From Deltaproteobacteria bacterium (GTDB taxonomy: Bacteria > Desulfobacterota > Desulfarculia > Adiutricales > Adiutricaceae): DNA of 64,000 nt. Location: NCBI GenBank assembly GCA_031263485.1, contig JAISFS010000183.1:1-64000 (forward strand), read 5' to 3'. The translations under genes were made by a program, and so were the position numbers. A model generated the notes under the pieces. The model had not been told where the DNA came from, did no database searches, and worked only from the letters and a program-made list of their open reading frames with translations. This document shows positions 8,816 to 18,057 of the stretch, piece by piece (position 1 is the first letter of the stretch; the number at the start of each line of letters is the position of its first letter).

Positions 8816-9037
8816 CTGAAGATCTGCATCACGCCGAACAAAGGCCATGAAGCCCGCATGGCTGCGACGCGAGCCGGGCGACGGCATAAGGTCCTCAGTT
8901 CCGGGGCAAGGCACGGCGCCTCCATCGGGTCCGTGCGCGGAACCGTCCCAATGTTTCCCTGCTTTCACTTTTCCCTGCCACACTCCCGGCCTGCGGCCGG
9001 GGTCTCGCGGCGGCGCAGGCCGCCCAGGGGGTCCATC

Positions 9038-9676
9038 ATGCGATCTCTTGCCATGCTCGCTACGGCGGCCCTGGCGGCGCTCGCGGCCCAGCCAGCCGCC
9101 CTGGCTTTCGACTACGGCTCCTGGACGGACTTCTACTCCCAAGACGACCCGAAGCTGGAAGGGCTGGGCATCTCGTTCAAGGTGCCGCCCTCCTTCGTCA
9201 GGCAACAGCCGCCCGGCAAGGACGCCGCAGAATCCTGGGCCAGGAACGATCCCGCCACCGGAGTCCTGACCGCAGTCACCTTCCAGGCCCTCTTCGATGC
9301 CGAGGGGGACCTTTCACGCGCCCACCGCACGATAACAGGGACCTGGGACGAGGATTCCCTGGAGGCCTTCTGGCAGGAGACGCTCTCTCCCATGGACGGC
9401 TACAGGAGCCACGAGGGGACGCGCCACCGCGGCTGGCCGGCGGCCTTGACCAGCATCGCCGCTCGCATTGCGTCCGACGACGGGAGCGCGACCTACGAGG
9501 AGGCGGAGATGCTCATGGTGATGCACGAGAACGTGATGCTCGTGATGCAGTGCTACGATTCCTCCCCCACCCCGCAGAAAGGCCACGACGCGACGGTCGA
9601 CGGGATCTGCCGGCCCTTCTTCGACAGCCTGGAGATCGAGGGGGAAGCTCCCGGAAGCCCGCCGCTTCCGAGGTAA
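9038..9676 (+). CDS. Secreted protein, paralogue of the one at 15949
   Basis: I do not recognise a named family. The 212-residue protein begins with a clear Sec signal peptide (MRSLAMLATAALAALAA, cleavage probably near ALA-FDYG). The mature part starts FDYGSWTDFYS and ends with DGICRPFFDSLEIE. The gene at 15949-16632 shares both ends (FDYDGWTPYS and VCRPFFDSLAF), so the two are paralogues of about the same size. The domain looks like the small DcrB/PsbP-like lipid-associated folds, but that is a guess. Two mature cysteines (MQCYD and CRPFF) could form a disulfide. The start is the ATG at 9038, preceded by a G-rich site (AGGGGG). It is periplasmic by inference. Confidence 0.75.
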   Translation: MRSLAMLATAALAALAAQPAALAFDYGSWTDFYSQDDPKLEGLGISFKVPPSFVRQQPPGKDAAESWARNDPATGVLTAVTFQALFDAEGDLSRAHRTITGTWDEDSLEAFWQETLSPMDGYRSHEGTRHRGWPAALTSIAARIASDDGSATYEEAEMLMVMHENVMLVMQCYDSSPTPQKGHDATVDGICRPFFDSLEIEGEAPGSPPLPR

Positions 9677-10630
9677 TCCGTCCATCGATGAAAGTCGGCA
9701 AAAGAACACGGTCCGCTGAAAACGCCATCGCATCCCTTGCCCGCAGAACCCTCTCCGGTTTTGGGGCCGAACACCGGCTCCTACCACGATTCGGCTGACG
9801 CGCCGTTCCCAGCCGCGACAATTGCCGCACCTGCTCCCTTTGCCAGGAGCCTGGAGCGTAAATCGCGACAGTATTGGCATGATCCAATTGGCCGAGGGAG
9901 TACTGCCTCTCGTCTATCATATTTGCTATCGAACCCTTCATCAAAAACCTTTATTCACAGGCTCCTCGGGAGCTCACATTCCCGAGCTGAACCTCTACCC
10001 GGGTCCCGATGCGGTCGCACAAAGCTAATGCCAAACCTCACTGTTAGGAAATAGAGCAGTTTAAGATCTCGCTCTTGCATGCACGGCAAATCATATCAGC
10101 ACATTGCACCTGCCATATGCTATATTTTGTATTGCTTGTTTAACTTGAAGCATGAATGCCGGAACCGCAATAAGCCGAAAAGGCAACCCGGAGCAGGCCC
10201 GCCACATGCCATTGGCGAGGAGGCAGAAGAGCAGGAAAACCCGCCAATTACAGGGGCATGACTGCCCAGCCGCCCTGTTTGGACCGCCGCCGTCCCATCT
10301 TGCTCTTCATCATGAATCCCTCGCCGCCTTATTACGGTGGCGTCATGAATATACTCAATCAAGCCCACCGAGCAAACACTGAGGAAATCGATTGGCTTTA
10401 CGCGACTGCCTGCGGACTACTCTATTGACTGACAAATCCCTATGGTTTATAAAGCAACTAGGAAAATGCCCTCCGGATGCCAATGTCATCGGCAACAGTC
10501 ATGCCACTTATCTGCCCCGGCCAAAATCACACGGGTACAGCCGTGGATTTTCTGTAACCTTCGCGCAATCGCCTCCTGGTGTCGGCTTTCCCGGTTTTCC
10601 GCCGGCCCCCCCCGAAGAGGTACATAGATC
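9677..10630. other. Intergenic region with 122-bp element copy B
   Basis: No gene is supported. Copy B of the paired element is at 9845-9966. The part from about 10030 to 10150 is AT-rich. The AAA/PD-(D/E)XK gene follows. Confidence 0.6.
9845..9966 (+). repeat. Dispersed element copy B (pairs with 2306-2428)
   Basis: The 122-bp segment begins AGGAGCCTGG and ends ACAGGCTCCT, again a near-perfect inverted repeat. It aligns with copy A over its full length. Many differences fall in third positions of a shared reading frame (N-R-x-S-I-G ... Y-H-I ... Q-x-P-L), hinting at coding ancestry. It lies about 665 bp upstream of the AAA/PD-(D/E)XK gene at 10631. Confidence 0.6.
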
Positions 10631-12577
10631 TTGGCACAAATATCTCAGCCGCCCCGCGATCCTCGGAAATTATCTTTGGGCATCGGGGAAAGCGATTTTC
10701 AAATCCTTATCGACGACGATTTCGTTTACGTTGACAAGACAAAGAGCATCCTTTCCCTGTTGACTCTCAAACCTCGCAGATTCTTCCTGACCAGGCCGAG
10801 GAGGTTCGGCAAGAGCCTTCTTGTCAGCACAATCGAAGACATCCTTCACGGGAAGGAAGAACTGTTCAGGAATACGTACATATCCGGCCCTGAAGCGAAA
10901 TACGACTGGCCGAAATGCCACGTGCTCAGGCTGGACATGAGCTCGTTCGGCAACTATGAGGAGGATTTCGACAGATATTTGACCGGAAAGCTGAAGGACT
11001 TCGCCGCCGCTCGCGGAATCATACTGGATCAAGAACGTAGCGGGCCTGCCATCGTCAAATTAATTGAAACTCTCTATGATTCATTTGGGGAAACCGGTAT
11101 TGTAACCGGTAAAATCAAAGACAAGGGCAGGGAGATCCTGCCGGACGTTCCCGGTGTGGCGGTTCTGATAGACGAATACGACTTTCCGTTGACCAGCAAT
11201 TACGATAATCCGAAAATATTGAAATCAATACAACATCAACTGTATCAGTTTTATGCCCAACTCAAATCCGTTCTCAGTAAAGTCAGTTTCTTATTGATAA
11301 CCGGAATCACAAAATTCAAGATGCTGACAACAACCAGTGGCATGAACGCCGTAAAAGATATCTCCTTTAGACCTCAATATGCTACCATCTGCGGTTTCAC
11401 CAAAGAAGAAATTATAATCAATTTCAAAGATTATTTGATCTCCGCCCACAAGGAGCTGATGGACAATAACAAACTTAGCCGCCTTTCTAAGCCAGCGAAT
11501 GTTTTGGACATGATCTTGGAATGGTATGATGGCTACACGTGGGACGGAGAAACTAAGGTACTTAACCCTGAATCAGTACTAAATTTTTTTGATAATAATG
11601 ATTTTGGAAGATACTGGTACAATACCGGGGGTCCAAATTTTCTTCAACAATTGCAGGTCGAAAACGAAGATTTTTCCAAGATGTTTTCCAAGAACGTCTC
11701 CTATAAAGGAACTATCACCCGTAATAACATAGGGAAATTGACGCCATTATCATCGTTGCTGCAGACGGGTTATCTGACCATCAGAAAGCCGACTGATCCT
11801 GATCCAAATCAGGATGAAGACACGTTCGATCTTGTCATCCCTAACAAGGAAGTCAGGATGTCGTACGCAGAAGACTATCTGATTGGCAGGCTATACCCAA
11901 ATTTCGATCCTAATTCAGCGACCGGGGAAAACCTGATCAAGAGATACAAAGATTTCTGCAAAGCCCTGAGCGCTATCCAGCCCAGGGAAGCCGAAAAACA
12001 ACTGTCATCGATTTACTCGACTTTCCCGCATGTCCATCATCCTAAAAAGGGCATAGCCGACAGGGAATTCTTTTACAAATCGCATATGTTGCCGGCCCTA
12101 TACTATGCCGATGCGGTTGTGACGGCTGAGAAGAGGGAAGCAGGAGGAGATCCTGATTTCGTCCTTGAAATGCGTCACGGCAACATTCTTGTCATGGAAG
12201 TGAAATACAGCAAGTTGACCGATTCAGCCGATGGCGAAAACGAGCCGACCCGGGGTGCTCACCATGATACCGCCGCTGTCTTCCCTGCTGACGGCAAGGA
12301 CCGAAATACCCCAGACGACACCCCAGGAAACGCCATCCGACTTGACAGTCGAGGCAAATCTGCCCTGCCAACGAAAAAGGAGCTGGAAGCGGAAAAGATT
12401 GAAAAGCTTCTTGACGACGGTATCAGACGCGCCTTCAGGCAAATCAACGATAATCAATACGCCAGGAAGTATCTCGGAGGAAAAAACGCCGTTTACGCCG
12501 TAGCCGTTTCCGTAGCTGGAAGATTTCACGTGAAGATTGAATTCGAGCGGCTCAATCCCTGCCCGGACCTGGATTAA
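10631..12577 (+). CDS. AAA-ATPase-like / PD-(D/E)XK nuclease family protein (second of two)
   Basis: The 648-residue protein shares the family architecture of 31-1740: variant P-loop TRPRRFGKS, Walker B VAVLIDEYDFPL, and a C-terminal nuclease core with D509 and E523-V-K525 (DPDFVLEMRHG then LVMEVKYSK). It is about 80 residues longer than its relative, partly through an insertion of about 50 residues right after the nuclease E-x-K motif that is rich in charged and Pro residues. Its base composition is clearly AT-richer than its neighbours, suggesting transfer. The TTG start at 10631 has a weak GAGG-like site upstream, so the start is uncertain. Function is unknown. Confidence 0.88.
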   Translation: MAQISQPPRDPRKLSLGIGESDFQILIDDDFVYVDKTKSILSLLTLKPRRFFLTRPRRFGKSLLVSTIEDILHGKEELFRNTYISGPEAKYDWPKCHVLRLDMSSFGNYEEDFDRYLTGKLKDFAAARGIILDQERSGPAIVKLIETLYDSFGETGIVTGKIKDKGREILPDVPGVAVLIDEYDFPLTSNYDNPKILKSIQHQLYQFYAQLKSVLSKVSFLLITGITKFKMLTTTSGMNAVKDISFRPQYATICGFTKEEIIINFKDYLISAHKELMDNNKLSRLSKPANVLDMILEWYDGYTWDGETKVLNPESVLNFFDNNDFGRYWYNTGGPNFLQQLQVENEDFSKMFSKNVSYKGTITRNNIGKLTPLSSLLQTGYLTIRKPTDPDPNQDEDTFDLVIPNKEVRMSYAEDYLIGRLYPNFDPNSATGENLIKRYKDFCKALSAIQPREAEKQLSSIYSTFPHVHHPKKGIADREFFYKSHMLPALYYADAVVTAEKREAGGDPDFVLEMRHGNILVMEVKYSKLTDSADGENEPTRGAHHDTAAVFPADGKDRNTPDDTPGNAIRLDSRGKSALPTKKELEAEKIEKLLDDGIRRAFRQINDNQYARKYLGGKNAVYAVAVSVAGRFHVKIEFERLNPCPDLD

Positions 12578-13613
12578 GCCCGCTTCCGGGCACCCCTGCC
12601 CGCCTGAACGCCATTCAGTGGGTGACTGCATATTTAGAACATCCGGCTTGGGGATGAGAACCCGACATAACCCAGACTCGGGAGCGAATCGGGAATTCCG
12701 CGGAGGGCGCCTCACGGCATCAGGGCAGGCACTGGAGCCGCCTTCCCGTCTGGCGGAGGCAAATCCGCCCAAAACTTGATTGATTCGCCGCAAGGCGCTT
12801 GATAAAATAAAACGTCCCAACGGGGCCGCCTCGGCCCCGTCCGGATCCTCCGCCGACAAGCGGACCGCCATCCGCTTCAAGACGGCGACCGCCGCACCTC
12901 GGACGCCGGGCCCGCCCGTTCGAGGAAACGCGCCTCAAGGCCTGCGGGCTCCGAGGCCGGAAGACATAAGTTCCGGGACAAGAGACGCTGAACAAGGGAT
13001 ACGGGACTCAGGAAAGTTCCGGATGAGCCCGGGACGAGATACGTTTCGGAAGCGAGCCTCGGCCTGCCGGGATCGGCATGCCGTGCCCGTCCGGGAAGTC
13101 CTTGCCGGATTGCGGGGACTTTTTGCCGGAATCGACCATCAAGACCCAGGACTAACGAACAGACATGCGCTTCTCCGCCGTCCCCGCGCCGTCACGGCCG
13201 GGTCACCGACGAAGCGGATTACGCCGCGAGACGGGGCGGCCCCATGCCAGTAGCGGAAGCGGGATCTCCGGTCGCGACGGGTTTGCCTTTCCGTTACCGA
13301 AATCCTGAGGCCATCGGCAACTGACACGCCGATGGCACCGCTTGCCGGGCGCGCCGCGGCCGACGGCCATGTTGCGACAGCCATACGGACCGGCATTGCC
13401 AAGGGGCTGATGCGGCTCCACCGCGAAACCCGGATCTCCCGGCACGCCGACAGGCGCGGACGCAGGCGACGGCCCTTCTCCGTCGCCGCCGCCGCTCCCT
13501 GCGAGCACCCTTCCCCCCGGAGATGCCTCGACGCCCGTCAGCCAGGCGTCCGGATCGCGTTTCCGGGTTTTTGACGAAATCGTTCTTTTTGACGGAAAAG
13601 GAGAAAATTTCAG
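12578..13613. other. Intergenic region, no recognised feature
   Basis: About 1 kb of GC-rich sequence with only short, unsupported open frames on both strands. AAAAGGAG just before 13614 is the ribosome binding site of the next gene. Confidence 0.6.
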
Positions 13614-14999
13614 ATGTTGGGAAAAAGAATCCTTGCCTTCTGCCTGTTTGCGTCCCTGATCTCCCTGGCGTTTCCCCTGTCCTCGATCGGGCAGGAAGCC
13701 GCGGTCCAGACTTCAGAGCCCTTTGCCGCCAGGGTGGTTCTGGACGGTCTCGATTCCCCTTGGTCCATGATCTGGGGGCCGGGAGGGAAACTGTGGATCA
13801 CCGAACGCGAGGGCAAGCGCGTGGTGGAGGTGGATCCCGCCGACGGCAAGAAGTCCGTGCTTCTGGAAGTTCCGGACGCGAAGACCGGCCCGCAGCACGA
13901 GGGACTCCTGGGGCTGGCCCTTTCCCCCGATTTCGAAAAGTCCGGGCTGGTCTACCTGAATTACACCTATCTCGACGGCGACAACGAGCTCCACAAGGTG
14001 GTCTCGTACAAGTACGATTCCGCCGCCGGAAAGCTGGCCGAGGCGAAAGACATCCTTACGGGGATACCCGCCGGGAACGACCACCAGGGCGGCAGGCTCG
14101 TCTTCGGCCCCGACGGGATGCTGTATCTGAGCAAAGGGGAACTGGGCCACAACCAGGGCGCCAACCGCTGCAAGCCCAACGAGGCCCAGCGGCTGCCCAC
14201 CGCGGACGAGGTCAAGGCCGGGGACCGTTCCGCCTACGTGGGGAAAATCCTCCGCATGGAGCCTGACGGCGGGATTCCCGATGACAACCCGGTCCTGAAC
14301 GGCGTCAAGAGCCACGTCTTCACTTACGGCCACCGCAATCCGCAGGGACTGAAATGGATCGACGGCCAGCTGTTCGGGGTCGAGCAGGGGCCTTCGACCG
14401 ACGACGAGCTGAATCACCTGGTGTCCGGCGGCAACTACGGCTGGCCCCTGATAGCCGGCTATCCCGACGATCAGGCCTACGCCTACATCGACTGGTCTTC
14501 CGTCACCGGGTGCGACAAGGTCGCGGCTGACGCCTATCTGCCGGCCGGCCAGCCGAGCGTCAAGGAGACCTCCTGGGATCGGAAGGACTTCAAGGAGCCC
14601 GTCCGGACCTTCTTCACGATGCCCAGCGACTACAGCTTCAGCGATTCGAAGTTCGGGGCCCTGGCCTACCTCGGGTGGGCGACCATCGCCCCGTCCAGCC
14701 TGGACTATTATCCCCCCGACGGCCCCATCGCGGCCTGGCGCAACTCGATTATCATCAGCAGCCTCAAGAACGGCGCCCTTTACCGCCTGCCGCTCAGCGG
14801 AGACTCCAAGCAGGCACAGGGCGATCTGATCAAGTATTTCCACACCGCCAACCGTTACCGTCAGGTGCTCGTGAGCCCGGACGGACGCTCGATTTTCGTG
14901 ATTACAGACAAATCCGGCAACATGCTGGACGAGAACGGCCTGCCGATCCAGAAAGCGAAGAATCCCGGCTCTCTGCTGGTTTTCGAATACAAGGGATGA
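13614..14999 (+). CDS. gdhB: Soluble PQQ-dependent glucose dehydrogenase homologue (GdhB/GSDH family)
   Basis: The 461-residue protein has a signal peptide (LAFCLFASLISLAFPLSS) and a six-bladed propeller of the GSDH family. It follows Acinetobacter GdhB closely through GNDHQGGRLVFGPDG (catalytic-type His157), QGANRC, YGHRNPQGLKW, VEQGPSTDDELN, GGNYGWPLIAGY and the C-terminal NPGSLLVFEY. The family oxidises aldoses at C1 in the periplasm using PQQ and passes electrons to a quinone or cytochrome. No PQQ synthesis gene is in the window, so activity depends on PQQ made or taken up elsewhere. It is a single gene with a good site (AAAAGGAG) about 10 nt before the ATG. Its presence among genes of anaerobic flavour suggests acquisition (inference). 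Confidence 0.9.
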   Translation: MLGKRILAFCLFASLISLAFPLSSIGQEAAVQTSEPFAARVVLDGLDSPWSMIWGPGGKLWITEREGKRVVEVDPADGKKSVLLEVPDAKTGPQHEGLLGLALSPDFEKSGLVYLNYTYLDGDNELHKVVSYKYDSAAGKLAEAKDILTGIPAGNDHQGGRLVFGPDGMLYLSKGELGHNQGANRCKPNEAQRLPTADEVKAGDRSAYVGKILRMEPDGGIPDDNPVLNGVKSHVFTYGHRNPQGLKWIDGQLFGVEQGPSTDDELNHLVSGGNYGWPLIAGYPDDQAYAYIDWSSVTGCDKVAADAYLPAGQPSVKETSWDRKDFKEPVRTFFTMPSDYSFSDSKFGALAYLGWATIAPSSLDYYPPDGPIAAWRNSIIISSLKNGALYRLPLSGDSKQAQGDLIKYFHTANRYRQVLVSPDGRSIFVITDKSGNMLDENGLPIQKAKNPGSLLVFEYKG

Positions 15000-15948
15000 C
15001 ATCGGCTGTGCCGACGCCGGCGCGGCCGATGCCGTAACCGCAGGTCGGCCGAGCGTCCCGGATACCGCCGTGACTGGCATGCCGCTTGTGCCGGCATCGG
15101 AATATCCCTCGTCGTCGCCTTGATGTCGCAAAGCCGTCGGCGACGCGCCGTCAAGCCGCTGAGAGGGGAGATGAGGGAAGGGCGCCCAGAGGCAGGCCGG
15201 GCCGGTGACCGTCCCGCCCGCCTGCGACAGGCGCGGCAACGGCTTGCCTCATGACGTCGGAGACCGCCCGGGGCCGCCGCAAAAGGGACGCTAGCCGCCG
15301 GATGCCGATTTGTGACGTTCCGCGATTACTTTGTCCGTCTACTGGCTCCGCAAAGGCTGACTTGCGGAGCCATTCTTTTCATCGAGAAACCCGGCCCCAT
15401 GCCCCTGGAACGTTACCGCATCGTCGGACGGCCTCCGGCGGCTGTCCTGAGCCAAAAGCATATGCGCCAAAGGAGCGGAATGGCGATCTGGGCCAGTCCG
15501 TGCCATAACTTGACTGCGCGAGGGACCGTGCCGTAAAATCGCCCGATCCCTAAATTCTGATTTGTTCTGCTTGATTGTGCTTGATATTCAGCCTGATCAT
15601 GTCGAGGAATTCACCGATTGCCCTCCTGTCCTTGTCGATGTCGGCTTCGGTTTAGACCGATAGCCCGATGTTGCCGACGAGACAGCCGGACTCGCGTCCG
15701 CTCACCATGCCGCGGCATCCGGACAGCTTCTGCTTGCCGGCTCGCTTCCCGCAAGCGTCATCGCCGACCGGCCCAATGTCCAGATCTGCGCGTTCCGCCG
15801 CAAGGTTCGGTTCCGTGGACTTGCCGCCGAAGTCGGATTTCCCGCGCGAGGCCGGGGCCTTGCCCCGCGAAGCCGGGGCCTTCCCGCCCGAGACCGGGCC
15901 TTGTCGCCCGAGTCCCGGTCCCTCGATGCCCCCCGAAAGGAGCCCCCC
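15000..15948. other. Intergenic region with one hairpin
   Basis: No gene is supported. A perfect hairpin lies at 15344-15371. The minus strand around 15650-15780 has a short open frame, but nothing in it is recognisable. Confidence 0.55.
15344..15376 (+). terminator. Hairpin, possible terminator
   Basis: A perfect 10-bp stem GGCTCCGCAA / TTGCGGAGCC with an 8-nt loop is followed by ATTCTTTTC. It is 345 nt beyond the gdhB stop, which is far for its terminator. Confidence 0.45.
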
Positions 15949-16632
15949 TTGCCGCCATCCCCGGCCCCATGCCCCGGCGCCTTCGCAGTCCTGACGGCCT
16001 TGGCGGCCCTGGCCGCCTTGGCCGCCCCATCGGCCATCACGGCCGCACCGACCGACCCTGCCCCGACCGGGACTGCCTTCGACTACGACGGGTGGACCCC
16101 ATATTCCACCGCCTCCGAGCCGGCCGCGGGCGGGGTTGCCGTGACGGTCATGGTCCCCGCCTCCTTCGCGGCCGCGCCACGCACCGCACCGGGGGTGCTC
16201 AAGGAATTCCTGCGTCCGGACCCTTCCGGCGGCGGCGCGAGCTACCTCTCTGTCACCGTGGCCTCTGAGGGACTGGTGCCCGGGGTGGAGAACCGGCCCA
16301 CCAGGCTCTTCAGGGGCAGGAACGGAGAATGGGACCAGCTCATCCTGGAGTCTTTCTGGAAAGGCCTTTCGGATGCGATCCCCGGAGTCTCGGCAAGCCG
16401 GACGTTCTTTTTCAAGGGGTACCCGGCGGCCGATCTGAGCGTCTCGCAGGCCGTCCGTTCCGGCGACCGGCCGGCGCGCCTCGAGCTGGACTTGCGCCTG
16501 GCGCTCTACGGGGACGCCCTGATCAAGCTCGAGTGCGGCGATCTCTCCGAGGACCCCTCTAAGGCGCACGAGCGGACCCTGGAGGAGGTCTGCCGGCCGT
16601 TCTTCGACAGCCTGGCCTTCGGGGACGGATAG
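15949..16632 (+). CDS. Secreted protein, paralogue of the one at 9038
   Basis: No named family is recognised. The 227-residue protein starts at TTG 15949, set by GAAAGGAG at 15935-15942, and opens with an Ala/Leu-rich signal peptide (FAVLTALAALAALAAPSA). The mature region begins near FDYDGWTPYS and ends EEVCRPFFDSLAF, matching the ends of the 9038 protein. The middle (GGVAVTVMVPASF, LRLALYGDALIKLECGDLS) is diverged. A pair of cysteines near the C-terminus is shared. The signal peptide lacks the usual early Lys or Arg, so a slightly different start cannot be excluded. Probably periplasmic, with a role shared with its paralogue. Confidence 0.75.
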   Translation: MPPSPAPCPGAFAVLTALAALAALAAPSAITAAPTDPAPTGTAFDYDGWTPYSTASEPAAGGVAVTVMVPASFAAAPRTAPGVLKEFLRPDPSGGGASYLSVTVASEGLVPGVENRPTRLFRGRNGEWDQLILESFWKGLSDAIPGVSASRTFFFKGYPAADLSVSQAVRSGDRPARLELDLRLALYGDALIKLECGDLSEDPSKAHERTLEEVCRPFFDSLAFGDG

Positions 16633-16978
16633 CGGACGCCTCCGGCCAGACGGGACGGGACACGCCCATTTGCCCGGACACCGAAATGCAGGCGGATCGG
16701 GCCCGGCCGTCAGCCGGAATTCCGACCGCTTTGAGGGGCACGGTAGCCGTCCGGGTCTCCTCGGGGCCCCGGGCGCGTTCGGGGCCCGCCAGCCCGGAGC
16801 TTTGCGCCGTCGGCCCCGTTGATATATAATTCACCGATAGCCCGGCCACGAGCCCCCGGAGTTCCCCGCCCCTTTAACCCTTCCCGCCATTCCCTCAATA
16901 CCGCACGCGGCCACTCGCCGTCCCGCGCCTCGGTCGAGCCGCGGCGTCACCCGGCCCCATGCCGCAAGGAGGCCGTCC
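16633..16978. other. Intergenic region with promoter for the PfpI-family gene
   Basis: Apart from the promoter at 16802-16830 and the AAGGAGG site before 16979, nothing is recognisable. Confidence 0.6.
16802..16830 (+). promoter_or_regulatory. Sigma70-type promoter for the DJ-1/PfpI gene
   Basis: TTGCGC (16802-16807), a 17-bp spacer and a perfect TATAAT (16825-16830). The start codon is about 150 bp downstream. Confidence 0.6.
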
Positions 16979-17518
16979 ATGGCCAAGGCAGCGCTTTTCA
17001 TCATCGGCGGCTTCGAGGAGACCGAGGCCGTCACCACGATCGACCTCCTGCGCCGCGGCGGTGTCGACACGTCCGTCGTCTCGCTTGACCCCGACATCCT
17101 GGTCAAGGGCTCCCACGGGATCGAGATCAAGGCGGATATCCTGCTCGCGGACGCGGATCTCCCCTCCTTCGACATCCTGGTAATCCCGGGCGGCACCATC
17201 GCCTACCTCGACCACGCCCCGTTCATGGAGGCGGTGCTCCTCGCCGCCAAGGCAGGCAAGCGCCTCGCCGCCATCTGCGCCGCGCCGTCGGTGCTGGGCG
17301 CCCTGGGCCTTGTCAAGGGCAAGAAGGCTGTCTGCTACCCCGGCTTCGAGGAGAGGCTCGTCGGGGCCACGATAGTCAAGGACCCGGTGGTAACCGACGG
17401 GCTGGTCACCACGTCCCGGGGCCCCGCGACCGCCGTCGCCTTCGCGCTGGAGCTCCTGAGGCTCCTGGCGGGCGACAAGACGGCGGCCAAGGTCAAAAGC
17501 GGCATCCTTTCTGCCTGA
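16979..17518 (+). CDS. DJ-1/PfpI (ThiJ) family protein
   Basis: The 179-residue protein is a full-length DJ-1/PfpI domain. The nucleophile elbow is LAAICAAPSVLG with the reactive Cys in AIC, the conserved early Glu is in GGFEETEA, and DILVIPGG and TTSRGPATA are also family motifs. The layout is closer to the DJ-1/YajL branch than to PfpI proteases. Members act as glyoxalase-like or deglycase-type stress proteins or chaperones; the exact activity cannot be read from sequence. The ATG is preceded by AAGGAGG about 7 nt upstream, and a consensus promoter lies 150 bp before it. It appears to be monocistronic. Confidence 0.92.
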   Translation: MAKAALFIIGGFEETEAVTTIDLLRRGGVDTSVVSLDPDILVKGSHGIEIKADILLADADLPSFDILVIPGGTIAYLDHAPFMEAVLLAAKAGKRLAAICAAPSVLGALGLVKGKKAVCYPGFEERLVGATIVKDPVVTDGLVTTSRGPATAVAFALELLRLLAGDKTAAKVKSGILSA

Positions 17519-18057
17519 ACCGCCGCCGCCTCCGGGCCGCTCACAGTATTCCGCGGATCCTGCCGGCTTCCCAACGCCCGTTCCGATTCCCCGCGACCTT
17601 TTCCGGGCTCCGCTCCTTCTCCGGAGGCTCTCTCCCTGACTTTGCCGGGCCCCGTCTCCTCTTCGGGGCCCGTTGCCCCTTTCCTGGCCTGTAGCCTCAT
17701 TCCGGGGCCCGTTGCCCCTTTCCTGGCCTGCAGCCTCATTCCGGGGCCCGTTGCCTCTTTCCGTGGCCCGTTGCCCCGTCAGGGCCCACGGCCTCTTTCG
17801 GGGCCCGTCGCCCCTTTCCTGGCCTGCGACCTCAATTCCATGGCCAGCGCCATCTTCCGGGGACATCGGCCTCTTCCTGGCCCCGCTCCCTGACTTCCCC
17901 TGGGCAACGCGGCATCTTTCCGGGCCCGCTCCCTACTTCAATTGGGGCCCGGCCGCCCCCTCAGACTTCCGGGCGCCCTCGGCCCCCGGCGGAACCACAT
18001 TCGCGGCGCTTACGCCGCCCTCCGACGCCCAGTGCGCCGAAAGCGACTTAACTCCAC
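17519..18057. other. Intergenic region with degenerate GC-rich repeats
   Basis: No gene is supported. A repeat block fills 17640-17880. No clear promoter is seen before the CheZ-like gene. Confidence 0.6.
17640..17880. repeat. Tandem repeat, GGGGCCCGTTGCC family
   Basis: The word TTCCGGGGCCCGTTGCC recurs with CTTTCCTGGCCTG between copies; two units of about 45 bp (17690-17780) are nearly identical and others are degenerate. The core resembles the repeats at 4915-5165, so this is a dispersed intergenic repeat family. Confidence 0.65.

Noticed and set aside
15652-15790. Possible end of a transposase on the minus strand
   Set aside because: The short frame has no recognisable catalytic motif and no inverted repeats nearby.
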